Assembly (NCBI GenBank): GCA_964596165.1
Contig: CAZQTW010000035.1
Span: forward strand, 1-64,000
Direction: 5' to 3'
Length of the DNA stretch: 64,000 nt
DNA from: CAYUQT01 sp964596165
GTDB lineage: Bacteria > Planctomycetota > Phycisphaerae > UBA1845 > JAFGLZ01
In this document: in pieces, positions 35,416-44,708 of the stretch
Layout of the letters: each line of letters opens with the position of its first letter
Position numbering within the stretch: the first letter of the stretch is position 1
Position numbers and translations under genes: made by a program
Notes under the pieces: model-generated
Databases searched by the model: none
What the model saw: only the letters and a program-made list of their open reading frames with translations
What the model was told of the DNA's origin: nothing

Positions 35416-38400
35416 TGAAGGACGTGGGCCCCTTTGTTGGTCTGGTTGCAGGCGAGAGACCGGCACGGCTGGGGAGGTGCGTTCTGCCTGCCCTCGTCGC
35501 TGTCTTGCTCACGTCGATCTTCTCGACCCACTCGATGTCAGCAGAGCCCAGAGGGTCCTTGTGGGTCGTCGCCGATCTGATCGATCAGTTTGACATCAAG
35601 CTCGCCGGAAACCATCACCCCAACGCTACCCGTCCCGTGGGCACGAGGCAGAGCGGACGTGCTACCCATCGCGCGCTCTATCAGCACCCGGCCAACGAGA
35701 AGGATTCCACGATCACCTACGCGATCAAGCTGCCGTCCAAACGGGACGTCGGCCGAACTGCCTTCTTGGGCTGGTCGTGCGTGCTTGACTCGGTGCTCAA
35801 AGAAGACAAGGACAAGATCGCCAACGGTGTGCGGTTCATCCTTCGCGTCAACGGCAAACAGATCTTCAGCCGCGATCAGATGCCCGGCAATTGGCTGCCG
35901 ATCCTCCTTCCGCTCGATGAATACGCGGGACAGACCGTTCAGCTTCAACTTGCGACGAACGCCATCAACGGGCATACGAGCTACGACTGGGCCTATTGGG
36001 GAGACCCGCAAGTTGTCGTCCTGCCGGCGGCGAAGCACGTTGCAAACAACCAAATCGATTGCTTCGCCGGGTTGCTGATCGCGCCGGCAAGTCTCGCCCC
36101 ACCCCAAGGCCTGAAGCTCAACCTTCAACCGCTCGGCACGGATGGGCAGCCAGCCGGTGAGAAGTCCGACCTGTGGCTGGAACCCGCACCCGGATGTCAG
36201 ACCACGGTTGCGGAATTCGACCTGAGCAAGACCCTCAAGATTACGGCGTCGTCGGTGAAGGCGTCCCTTGAGGCCGGCGCCGCCTGCCCCGAAGGCCTCG
36301 AGGTCATCCCCTATCCGGTGGAAGTGGGGCCCGTCGTCCACGTGGGTCAGAGCATCGTTTTCGAGGGCCAGGACGTCCCCCTTTCTGTCGCCATCTGCAA
36401 TCACGGTCGCGCCCCTTGGGTCTCGTCGGGCGAGAAGCTGTATGTATGGGGTCCTGACGACGCTGATGCGACGCTGTCGGGCAGCCGGCTCGAAGGCCTC
36501 GCGGCCGATCCCAACGTTGTCGCATTCGAGACATTCGACCGCGTGCTGCCGCCGGACGACCAGATGCGTCTTGCCTGCAAGCTCAAGGCATCAAGGATCG
36601 GCCAGTCCACCTTCTATGTGGCACTCAAGGACTCCCCGAAGAGCGGTACGGGGCGCACCCGCGTTGGAAAGGTCGAGACATTCATCCTCAAGCGCCCAAC
36701 GGTCCTGGACGAAGACGTCCGATCGAAGACCGAATCCCGCGTCAATGAAGACTGCGCGATCGTGCAGAATCCCGCCTGTCGCATCGTATGGATCAAGCAG
36801 CAGCCTGCCCCCTACAAGCCAGGCTACCGCTGGAATGCCTACTTCCAGTTGCCCGCCGGAGGCAAGTGGCAAACAGCAGCCCTCTGCCCAGGGTTGCCGG
36901 ACGTGCTCATCGGCAGCGCGAAGCGCGATCCGAAGGCCAAGACGCCGGACGCTCACAACGCAGAGTTTGGTGGGACGGACCTCGACCAACTCCAAGGGAC
37001 CTTTGTGCCGCACGAACCGTGCGACGACGCCGGCCCATCGATGGAGGCCAAGTTCGATGTGGTCGCCCAGGGCAAGCCCCTCAGCGTCAGACTGACCTAT
37101 GCCCTGGACAAGACCGATGCGGTGGTCACCGTGATCGGCGAACTGATCGCGCCTCAAGGCGCACCGCTGCGGCGGTTCTGCCCGATCTCGCTCCGCGTGG
37201 CCGATGGGCTGCCGACCAAGGACCGTGGCCAGGCACTGTTGCCCGGGTTGGAGTACCTCGACAAGGGCGAGCCAAGCAGCAGCACACGCGATGCCGCCCC
37301 GCCGATCAACAACCGGCTCATGGTCGATCCGCTCAAGATCACCGTGCCGATGATGATGACCTCGACGCAGGTCGGCATGGTCTCACTGATCTGGGATGCG
37401 AATCAGAAGTGGAACGGCAAGGATTACGGTCCGTCTGCGGCGTTCGGCTCACCGAACCTCGTGCACAAGCAAGAGAACCACCTGATGGAGGTCTTCGCCC
37501 CGAGCTTCCCGCAATATGTCAACGAGAACGAGCGAATCGCGGCCGAGTCGTACGACATACCGCCGGGCTCGATGGTGACGGTGAGGGCGAAGGTCATCCT
37601 CCGCCCGAGCGGCGACGCCGTCGCGGCCATGAAGGACTACTTCAAGCTCATCCCACCGCCGGCGCCCACGAAAAAGCGATTCGACCTTCAGAAGCTGTAT
37701 GAGGTCAGTCGCTATGGCTTCATGAAGACGGTTTGGAGAGAGAAGGAACAGAAGTCGAGCCACTGCGTAGGCTGGGCGCCGGCGAACGCCCCCGAATTCG
37801 GCGTCTTGCTCTGGCTCGATTCGCTGTTGGCCGACGATCCGGCCGCCAAGCAGGCATCACTCGAACGGGCGCATCTGATCTGGAACAACACGATGCGCGA
37901 CGGCGGAATCGGTGGCCTCCTGAGCGGGGCGTGTTGCCACATCATGAACGGCAATGCTCCCTTCTACACCGGCCACGTCGAACAGGCGGTTCAGCCGATG
38001 ATCGGCCACGCCACTGGGATCATCAACAGTCGAAACCCCGAGGGCGTCTGGGGCTTCCAACCCGGCGGCGACGCACAGCACAAGGCGCTCGGACCGGCCG
38101 GCTACCCGTCGCAGGGGATCGTGGCGCTGCACGCCAAGACCTTGCTGAAAACGGCTCGAGTAACGGGTCATCCGGAGTCCCTGGCCGCCGGCCTCAAGGC
38201 GCTCGAATATCACGAGCGATTCGCCGTTCCGCACGGGGCCCAGGGATGGGAATGCCCGATCTTCGAACCGGACATCCTCGGCGCGGCCTACGCCATCGCG
38301 GCGTATATCGACGCTTACGAGATCACCGGCGACCGCAAGTATCTCGATCGCGCGATCTACTGGGCCTGGACGGGCATGGCCTTCCAGTACGTCTGGCAGG

Positions 38401-39059
38401 CGCCGGACCGCGAGCCGTGGATGCTCTACGCGTCGATACCGGTCTTCGGCACGACCTTCTTCACGCACTCGTGGCTGGGCAACCCGGTCCAGTGGTGTGG
38501 TCTGGTCTATGCCTACTACCTCCAGAAGCTGGCCCCGCACGATCCGTCGTTCCCGTGGAAGCAGGTCGCCGAGGGCATCACGGTGTCCGGCGAATACCTT
38601 CAGTTCGCCGAAGAGCGGATGGACCTCAAGGGCAGCTATCCCGACGGGCTCTATAAGCGGCTGACCGATCGATGCCCGGCCTTTATCAACCCCGAGGACA
38701 TCATCCTGAACCGCTTCGCAATCCAGGGACATGACCCCCAGATCAAGACGGTGTTCGTCCGGCAGACCGGACAGCCGACGATCCACGTGTCGTCAATCGC
38801 GAAGCTCGGCGATCCGACCTTGGCCCACAAGACGCTTACCGTTCCGCTGACGTTCTACAAGGATGAGTACAGTGCCACGCTGCTGGCCAACTGCCCGAAG
38901 GTCACGGAGGTTGCGCTCGGCGATCGCAAGCTGCCAGCCGTCCAGTCGATGCCGGAATCACCGGAGGGCTGGAAGTACATCCCAGCCACCAAGCACCTGG
39001 TCGTACGGGCCAAACATGCCGACGGCGAGGCAGTACACCTGACGATTCGATTCGAGTAG
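35412..39059 (+). CDS. very large secreted protein with helical-toroid C-terminal domain, function unknown
   Basis: A 1215-residue exported protein (hydrophobic segment about residues 25-45). The first 200 residues look like a jelly-roll sugar-binding module (NGVRFILRVNGKQIF; SYDWAYWGDPQVVVLP). Middle beta-sandwich units follow (about 200-700). From about 760 to 1080 the sequence has the spaced helical pattern of an (alpha/alpha)6 toroid (MRDGGIGGLLSGACCHIMNG, EVWGFQ-like turns, KYLDRAIYWAWTG), as in GH88/GH105/GH127-type enzymes and epimerases. No family-specific catalytic residues are recognised. Its ATG at 35412 overlaps the TGA of the previous gene (ATGA) with GGAGG seven bases upstream, so the two are translationally coupled. 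Confidence 0.75.
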   Translation: MMKDVGPFVGLVAGERPARLGRCVLPALVAVLLTSIFSTHSMSAEPRGSLWVVADLIDQFDIKLAGNHHPNATRPVGTRQSGRATHRALYQHPANEKDSTITYAIKLPSKRDVGRTAFLGWSCVLDSVLKEDKDKIANGVRFILRVNGKQIFSRDQMPGNWLPILLPLDEYAGQTVQLQLATNAINGHTSYDWAYWGDPQVVVLPAAKHVANNQIDCFAGLLIAPASLAPPQGLKLNLQPLGTDGQPAGEKSDLWLEPAPGCQTTVAEFDLSKTLKITASSVKASLEAGAACPEGLEVIPYPVEVGPVVHVGQSIVFEGQDVPLSVAICNHGRAPWVSSGEKLYVWGPDDADATLSGSRLEGLAADPNVVAFETFDRVLPPDDQMRLACKLKASRIGQSTFYVALKDSPKSGTGRTRVGKVETFILKRPTVLDEDVRSKTESRVNEDCAIVQNPACRIVWIKQQPAPYKPGYRWNAYFQLPAGGKWQTAALCPGLPDVLIGSAKRDPKAKTPDAHNAEFGGTDLDQLQGTFVPHEPCDDAGPSMEAKFDVVAQGKPLSVRLTYALDKTDAVVTVIGELIAPQGAPLRRFCPISLRVADGLPTKDRGQALLPGLEYLDKGEPSSSTRDAAPPINNRLMVDPLKITVPMMMTSTQVGMVSLIWDANQKWNGKDYGPSAAFGSPNLVHKQENHLMEVFAPSFPQYVNENERIAAESYDIPPGSMVTVRAKVILRPSGDAVAAMKDYFKLIPPPAPTKKRFDLQKLYEVSRYGFMKTVWREKEQKSSHCVGWAPANAPEFGVLLWLDSLLADDPAAKQASLERAHLIWNNTMRDGGIGGLLSGACCHIMNGNAPFYTGHVEQAVQPMIGHATGIINSRNPEGVWGFQPGGDAQHKALGPAGYPSQGIVALHAKTLLKTARVTGHPESLAAGLKALEYHERFAVPHGAQGWECPIFEPDILGAAYAIAAYIDAYEITGDRKYLDRAIYWAWTGMAFQYVWQAPDREPWMLYASIPVFGTTFFTHSWLGNPVQWCGLVYAYYLQKLAPHDPSFPWKQVAEGITVSGEYLQFAEERMDLKGSYPDGLYKRLTDRCPAFINPEDIILNRFAIQGHDPQIKTVFVRQTGQPTIHVSSIAKLGDPTLAHKTLTVPLTFYKDEYSATLLANCPKVTEVALGDRKLPAVQSMPESPEGWKYIPATKHLVVRAKHADGEAVHLTIRFE

Positions 39060-39085
39060 CCCATCGCTGTCCGGGAGCTAAGCAC

Positions 39086-41101
39086 ATGAATCCGCTGCTG
39101 CTGTTAGTGGGCGCAATCGGCCTTGGCGTTCCGTCCGTATCAGCCGGTGCTGCGCCAAACGCCGCGGAGATGGAACAGGTTCGGCAATGGGTGGCCCAAC
39201 ACCTCCTTGCGGACAGCCCAAGGGTGCCGTTCTCGTTTGCATACGGCGGAGGATCGAGCCGTGACCTCCTGCCGAAATGGCAAATCGCTCGCCATGAGGA
39301 GAAACCGGACGCCGTATCGACTCGCTATCGGATCCGCTTCGCCGATCCGAACACCGGGCTGGTCTGCGAGTGCGTCGCCACCGTGTACGCCGCCTATCCG
39401 GCCGTCGAGTGGGTACTGCAGTTTCGGAACGAGGGAACCCAGGACTTGCCCATCCTCCAAGACATCCGCGCCCTCGATTTGGAAGTCCGAGGTCCTGGTT
39501 CGTCCAAGCCTGTTCTTCACCGCGCCCTGGGCGATAGCGACTCGACCAACAGCTTTAAGCCGGTCGATCAGCCCCTGGAAGTCGGCGGCGACCTGACCCT
39601 GGCCCCCAAAGGTGGACGGTCCTCCGACGGGCACCTGCCCTTCTTCAACCTGAGTTGGCAGATGGAAGGCGTCGTGACCGCCATCGGATGGTCTGGCCAG
39701 TGGCAGGCCAGGTTCAGCAGAACCCAAGACCAGGCGTGCCACGTCCAGGCCGGCATGGAGAAGACGTACCTGAGACTGTACCCCGGCGAGACCATCCGCT
39801 CGCCGCGCATCCTCCTGGTCTTCTGGAAAGGTGACGATTCGCTTCGCGGAAACAATCTTCTGCGTCAGGTCCTGATGGCCCACTATCTGCCCCGACGCGA
39901 AGGCCGGCTGGTCCTGCCGCCGATTTGTGCGAGCATCGGCGAGGTCGCCCCGGACGGATCCTACGAGGGACCGCACGTCCAGATCATGCCGGCACTGAAA
40001 CGACGCGACATCGAGGTCTTCTGGTCCGACATGGACCCGCAGCAGTGGTATCCCGGCGGGTTCCCCAAGGGGACCGGCACCTGGGAACCGGACCCGGTGA
40101 AGTATCCGCGAGGTCTCGGCCCGGTCGGTCAGGCCGCGCACGCCGCCGGTTTGGGATACCTGTTGTGGTTTGAGCCCGAGCGGGTCGCGCCCGGCACGCG
40201 AATCGACAGGCAACATCCCGAGTGGGTCATGAAGCCCGACAAGGAGTGGAGCCGACTCTTCCGCCTGCACGATGAGGCCGCGAGGCGATGGCTCACGGAC
40301 CACATCGATGCCCAAATGACATCCGCTCAGATCGACTGGCTCCGATGGGATTTCAATATCGCGCCGTTGGGGTTCTGGCGGCGCAACGATCCGCCCGACC
40401 GCCAGGGCATCACCGAGATCCGCCACATCGAAGGGTTGTATGCGATGTGGGACGAGCTGCGAAGGCGGCACCCGGGACTGGTCGTCGACAACTGCGCCAG
40501 CGGCGGGCGCCGAATCGATCTGGAAACGCTCATCCGTGGGTTGCCCCTCTGGCACAGCGACCTCCAATGCAAGGGTCCGCACCCGACGGCCGACCAGTTG
40601 CAGAACGGTGGACTGACACGATGGGTCCCACTGCACGGCTGCGGCAACTTCGATCTGGAGCCGTCCTACACGTTCCGCAGTGCCATGACGGCGGGAAACA
40701 TCCTGACCCGGGGGAGCGAGAAGGGGCTGCCCGGCAAAGCCGGATCCGACATCGACGATGCGGTGAAACGAACCGTCGCCCTATACAAGCGAGTACGCCC
40801 CTTCATGCTCGGGGACTTCTATCCCCTCTTTCCGCACAGCGATAGTGAAGGAATATGGTACGGCTATCAGTACCACCGGCCCGACTTTAATGCGGGCGTG
40901 GCGTTCCTCTTCCGCCGTACCAAGAGCACGGAGGCGACGAGCGAGGTCAAGCTGTTCGGATTGCAGGCCGGCGTTCGCTATCGATTCACCAGCGAGGGCG
41001 GGCGCGTTCGTGAGACTCCAGCCGCGCAGACAGGACGAATTGTGGTCGAGATCCCCACGGCGCCCGATTCGAGCCTGGTTTTCTATGAAGCGTGCAAGTA
41101 G
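39086..41101 (+). CDS. secreted alpha-galactosidase-type glycoside hydrolase family 36
   Basis: A 671-residue exported enzyme (signal peptide to about residue 22). A beta-supersandwich (about 30-280) precedes a TIM barrel. GH36 hallmarks are WFEPERV (about residue 362), the nucleophile Asp in WLRWDFN (about 418), DNCASGGRRIDLE (about 468-480) and the acid/base Asp in LWHSDLQC (about 491). GH36 enzymes release terminal alpha-galactose (or alpha-N-acetylgalactosamine) with retention. GGGAG lies nine bases before the ATG. It is the third gene of the secreted set, 26 bases after the toroid protein. Confidence 0.9.
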   Translation: MNPLLLLVGAIGLGVPSVSAGAAPNAAEMEQVRQWVAQHLLADSPRVPFSFAYGGGSSRDLLPKWQIARHEEKPDAVSTRYRIRFADPNTGLVCECVATVYAAYPAVEWVLQFRNEGTQDLPILQDIRALDLEVRGPGSSKPVLHRALGDSDSTNSFKPVDQPLEVGGDLTLAPKGGRSSDGHLPFFNLSWQMEGVVTAIGWSGQWQARFSRTQDQACHVQAGMEKTYLRLYPGETIRSPRILLVFWKGDDSLRGNNLLRQVLMAHYLPRREGRLVLPPICASIGEVAPDGSYEGPHVQIMPALKRRDIEVFWSDMDPQQWYPGGFPKGTGTWEPDPVKYPRGLGPVGQAAHAAGLGYLLWFEPERVAPGTRIDRQHPEWVMKPDKEWSRLFRLHDEAARRWLTDHIDAQMTSAQIDWLRWDFNIAPLGFWRRNDPPDRQGITEIRHIEGLYAMWDELRRRHPGLVVDNCASGGRRIDLETLIRGLPLWHSDLQCKGPHPTADQLQNGGLTRWVPLHGCGNFDLEPSYTFRSAMTAGNILTRGSEKGLPGKAGSDIDDAVKRTVALYKRVRPFMLGDFYPLFPHSDSEGIWYGYQYHRPDFNAGVAFLFRRTKSTEATSEVKLFGLQAGVRYRFTSEGGRVRETPAAQTGRIVVEIPTAPDSSLVFYEACK

Positions 41102-41117
41102 GCTGGTTTCGGCCGGG

Positions 41118-41196
41118 CAAAACGGGGACTGGTTTCCGTCGTTTCTGGACAGACTACTCGGTCGAGGAGAATGCCATGGCGCCTGTCCCCGCTTTG
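41118..41196. repeat. 79-bp element with imperfect terminal inverted repeats
   Basis: The left arm (41118-41132) and the right arm (41182-41196) are inverted copies with 13 of 15 bases matching; their cores are CGGGGAC and GTCCCCG. It fills most of the gap between the GH36 and beta-helix genes. The right arm contains a 14-base string that recurs exactly at 58073-58086. This resembles REP/MITE-like intergenic elements. Confidence 0.5.
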
Positions 41197-41238
41197 TCCA
41201 ATCGGCGGTGTGGTCTGTTTGATTGAGGAGTGAACCCC

Positions 41239-43656
41239 ATGATCAGTCGTGGCATTGCTATCGTTGCGGCGTTATTGGCCGGCATAACGTGGGCGGACGC
41301 GGCGGCGGGTGTTCAAAAGACCGTGTACGTCTCGCCCGGGGGTGATGATGGCAACCCCGGCACGGAGGCCCAGCCATTCAAGACGATCGCTCGGGCACGG
41401 GATGCGGTGCGGGCCATCGCCAAGGACATGACCGGCGACATCGTCGTAATCTTAAAGGACGGGACGTATTCAGTTGACAGCCCCCTCATCTTTGAACCGC
41501 AGGACTCGGGTACTGGCGGGCATCAGGTCATCTACCAGGCTCAACCGGGCGAAACGCCGGTCATCAGCGGCGGTAAGAAGATCACCGGCTGGGGGCAGGA
41601 CGGAAAGCGTTGGAAGGCCAAAACCGACATCCCCAACTTCCGGCAACTCCATGTCAACGGCAAGCGGGCTGTCCGCGCCCAGGGTCCGCCGCCCAACGGC
41701 ATCGCCCTGCACGGGGAAGACGGATACACGATCCCATCGCCCGAAATGACCACTTGGAAGAACCCCTCGGATATCGAGTTCTGCTATCTCGTGGTGTGGG
41801 CCCATACGCGATGCAAGGTGGCCGGAATCTCTCGTGACGGCGATAAGGCCGTCGTCACGATGCTTCAACCGTGGTTCACGATGGCCCGCAAGAAGGAGGG
41901 CGTCCACGTCGAGCTGCCCTCGTACATCGAAAACGCACTCGAACTGCTGGACGAACCGGGGGAATGGTATCTCGATCGCGCCGAGCACGTGGTCTACTAC
42001 ATGCCCGGGCCGGGCGAGGACATGACGAAGGCCGAGATCGTCGCGCCGGCCATCGAGACGCTCGTCCAACTGAAAGGCTCGCCGGCCAAACCCGTTCAGA
42101 ACATCCGGTTCGAGGGGATCACCTTCGCCCACGCCGATTGGCTCCGCCCGAGCGATATCGGCCACGTGGATCTCCAGGCCAATTTCATCCTGGCGCCCGG
42201 CAAGAATCAGTTGGCTAGAGACAATTGTTTGACGATGGTTCACAACGAAGCGATCAAGAGCCCGGCGCACGTCGTCTGCCGTGCCGCGCGCGGTGTCACC
42301 TTTGAACGATGCACGTTCACGAAGCTCAGCGGCGCCGCAATCGATCTGGAACACGGCGCCCAGGACAACACGATCAACGGCTGCCGGTTCTTCGACATCG
42401 GCGGCACGCCCATCCAAGTAGGCGACGTGTCAAAAGACGACCATCACCCCGATGATCCGAGGAAGATCGTTAAGGGAAACCGGGTAACGAACAACATCAT
42501 TCATGACTGTTGTCTTGAGTACAAAGGCGGCGTCGGGATCTTCGCGGGGTATACCGAGGAAACCCGCCTCGCGCACAATCTGATCCATGATATGCCGTAC
42601 TCGGGCATCTCAATGGGATGGGGCTGGGGTGAGGAGGACGCCGGCGGCGGGGCACCCAACTATTTCCAGCCGTTCAAGTACGATACGCCCACCCCCGCTA
42701 AGAACAACCGCATCGAATACAACCACATTCACCATGTCATGCAACAGATGGACGACGGCGGGACCATCTACACGCTGGGCAACCAGCCGGGAACGGTCAT
42801 CCGAGGCAACCACCTCCACGACTGCAAGGGCAACCCCGGTGGCATCTACCTCGACGAGGGCAGCGGCTTCATCGAAATCACGGGAAACGTGGTCTACGGC
42901 GTCCGCACGCCCATGAACTACAACAACCGTGTCCAGGACCGGATCAAGACCTGTAACGAGCACGACAACCACTTCAACCCGGCCGGTCTGTCGACGGCCT
43001 TGGCTCCGGGCAAGAAGGGTAAGGGGCTCAAGTGCGACGGCAAGGGCGCGTGCCACGTGGTCTCCCATTCAGCCGACCTTGAACCCGAGCGGATGACCAT
43101 CGAGGCTTGGATACGAGCCGATGAGATCGCGACCGGCGACGAACCGCGCCGTTGGATCGTCAACAAGAATACGCACGAGTTCACCGAATCGCATTACGCC
43201 CTGATGATCGACGGCGATAAGCCGGGCGCCTACCTGAACATCGGCGGAGGCCGGTCCAACTGCTTCGAGGTATGGGGACCGGAAGGCGGGATCAAGGCCG
43301 AGCAGTGGCATCACGTGGCGATGAGCTACGACGGTAAAGCCCTCAGGGCCTACTTGGACGGCAAGCTCGTCGCGTCGAAGGACGTCAACCGCAAGCGAAT
43401 TCCGGGCAGCACGTCGCTGGTCATCGGCCGCCGTCAGGATGGCCATGTCACGTTTAAGGGAATCATCGACGAGGTCAGGTTCTACAATCGCGTCTTGTCG
43501 GATGACCAGATCCAGGCAAGCATGAACGGTGCCGCATCGAGCGAAGGCTTGGTCGCGCAGTGGACGTTCGACGAGCCGGTCGAGATCGCCCCCGCCGTGC
43601 AGGCCGTCATCGACAAGGCCGGACCGGAGCCGGCCTATCGGAAGGCCGAACGGTAG
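41239..43656 (+). CDS. secreted right-handed beta-helix protein with C-terminal LamG-like domain
   Basis: An 805-residue exported protein. After the signal peptide comes YVSPGGDDGNPGT, the standard opening of polysaccharide-lyase-like or GH-like beta-helix proteins, then helix coils (for example GVTFERCTFTKLSGAAIDLE and NRIEYNHIHHVMQQ; about residues 60-590) as in pectate-lyase-like, GH28 or GH110 proteins. Residues about 600-775 are a concanavalin-like LamG module (WHHVAMSYDGKALRAYLDGK). The fold recalls GH110/GH120 enzymes but no catalytic set is assigned. The ATG at 41239 is chosen because GAGGAG lies eight bases upstream and overlaps an alternative GTG at 41230. Fourth gene of the secreted set. 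Confidence 0.82.
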   Translation: MISRGIAIVAALLAGITWADAAAGVQKTVYVSPGGDDGNPGTEAQPFKTIARARDAVRAIAKDMTGDIVVILKDGTYSVDSPLIFEPQDSGTGGHQVIYQAQPGETPVISGGKKITGWGQDGKRWKAKTDIPNFRQLHVNGKRAVRAQGPPPNGIALHGEDGYTIPSPEMTTWKNPSDIEFCYLVVWAHTRCKVAGISRDGDKAVVTMLQPWFTMARKKEGVHVELPSYIENALELLDEPGEWYLDRAEHVVYYMPGPGEDMTKAEIVAPAIETLVQLKGSPAKPVQNIRFEGITFAHADWLRPSDIGHVDLQANFILAPGKNQLARDNCLTMVHNEAIKSPAHVVCRAARGVTFERCTFTKLSGAAIDLEHGAQDNTINGCRFFDIGGTPIQVGDVSKDDHHPDDPRKIVKGNRVTNNIIHDCCLEYKGGVGIFAGYTEETRLAHNLIHDMPYSGISMGWGWGEEDAGGGAPNYFQPFKYDTPTPAKNNRIEYNHIHHVMQQMDDGGTIYTLGNQPGTVIRGNHLHDCKGNPGGIYLDEGSGFIEITGNVVYGVRTPMNYNNRVQDRIKTCNEHDNHFNPAGLSTALAPGKKGKGLKCDGKGACHVVSHSADLEPERMTIEAWIRADEIATGDEPRRWIVNKNTHEFTESHYALMIDGDKPGAYLNIGGGRSNCFEVWGPEGGIKAEQWHHVAMSYDGKALRAYLDGKLVASKDVNRKRIPGSTSLVIGRRQDGHVTFKGIIDEVRFYNRVLSDDQIQASMNGAASSEGLVAQWTFDEPVEIAPAVQAVIDKAGPEPAYRKAER

Positions 43657-43737
43657 CCACGACCGCAATGACGAGGGAAATGATCTCGCAAGCTATCCTG
43701 AAGACCGACAGTGGCGGTTGTTCATTCTGTCGCGAGA

Positions 43738-44499
43738 TCACGCAACGCCCACCATCACCACGGATTGTCCGAAGAGCACGGGAATCAATCGTTCAATCGC
43801 CGAAAGAAACGGAACCAGCCGGTCGAAGGTCAAGGTCGCCGTCTCCGGAATGTTCGCCTTTCTCCGAATGCGACCGTGCCACCACCATCCGAGGACTCCG
43901 GCCATGTTCATGTAGTGTCCGCATTGCGGCCTCAACCCGGCATCCGCGAACGCCCGGCGAAGCGACGCGAGGGTGTATCGTCGCACGTGTCCCATGGCCT
44001 TGTCCATTTCCCCATACAGGCACGGCAGCGCCGGGACGAGAACGATGACGCGTCCGCCGGGTCGAAGCATTTCTCTCATGCAGCGCAGCGCCCGGACGTC
44101 GTCTTGGATGTGCTCCAGGACGTTCAGGCAAAGAACGGAGTCGAAGGCGCCCGCTGGCAGGCGATCATTGGGACACTCTTCAATCAGGTTTCTGTACACC
44201 GCTAGATTGAGATGCTTCTCAAAACGCTTCGAGAGAAACTGATAATAGGGTTCAAAGGGTTCGAGACAGGCAACTTCGTCCGCATTGAGCAGAAACTGTG
44301 TGATGTTCCCCACCCCCGAACCGACCTCCACAACCCTCGGGCCAAGGTAATCCCTCACGGCCGCGAAGATCCAGTGATTGTAGTTGTAGACGGTCGACAG
44401 TACGGCCAGACTGTGTGAAACCGCATCGTGTGGAAGGGCTCGCAACTCAACGGGCGCAATGACCGGGTAGAGCCCTCTCCGCGGATCGTTCTTGTTCAT
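43738..44499 (-). CDS. class I SAM-dependent methyltransferase
   Basis: A 253-residue protein with the Rossmann-type motif I VVEVGSGVGNITQFL (about residues 55-69), an acidic end of strand 2 (VACLEPF) and a motif III-like segment (LRPGGRVIVLVPALP). The segment LCLNVLEHIQDD fits methyltransf_11/23-type enzymes that act on lipids, sugars or small molecules. The ATG at 44499 has no strong ribosome site. Upstream on the other strand are membrane glycosyltransferases, so a surface-glycan substrate is possible but not shown. Confidence 0.85.
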   Translation of the reverse strand: MNKNDPRRGLYPVIAPVELRALPHDAVSHSLAVLSTVYNYNHWIFAAVRDYLGPRVVEVGSGVGNITQFLLNADEVACLEPFEPYYQFLSKRFEKHLNLAVYRNLIEECPNDRLPAGAFDSVLCLNVLEHIQDDVRALRCMREMLRPGGRVIVLVPALPCLYGEMDKAMGHVRRYTLASLRRAFADAGLRPQCGHYMNMAGVLGWWWHGRIRRKANIPETATLTFDRLVPFLSAIERLIPVLFGQSVVMVGVA

Positions 44500-44708
44500 G
44501 GTTGAAGGTATACGCCATCACGCGGCGAACGGCAACACCGCAAACCCGTCGGTAGTAGCGTGTCTGCCTAAGGTTCTCTCTCCTTCCGAGGGGGATGGCC
44601 ACACCTCACAAGAACCGCTCAACTCGCCGATGCTCGTGCCCAGGCCCCCTGTTGTCGGTGAACGATGCTGATTTGACGCCAGGGATGGTTCCTGGGTAAG
44701 TTACAGGC

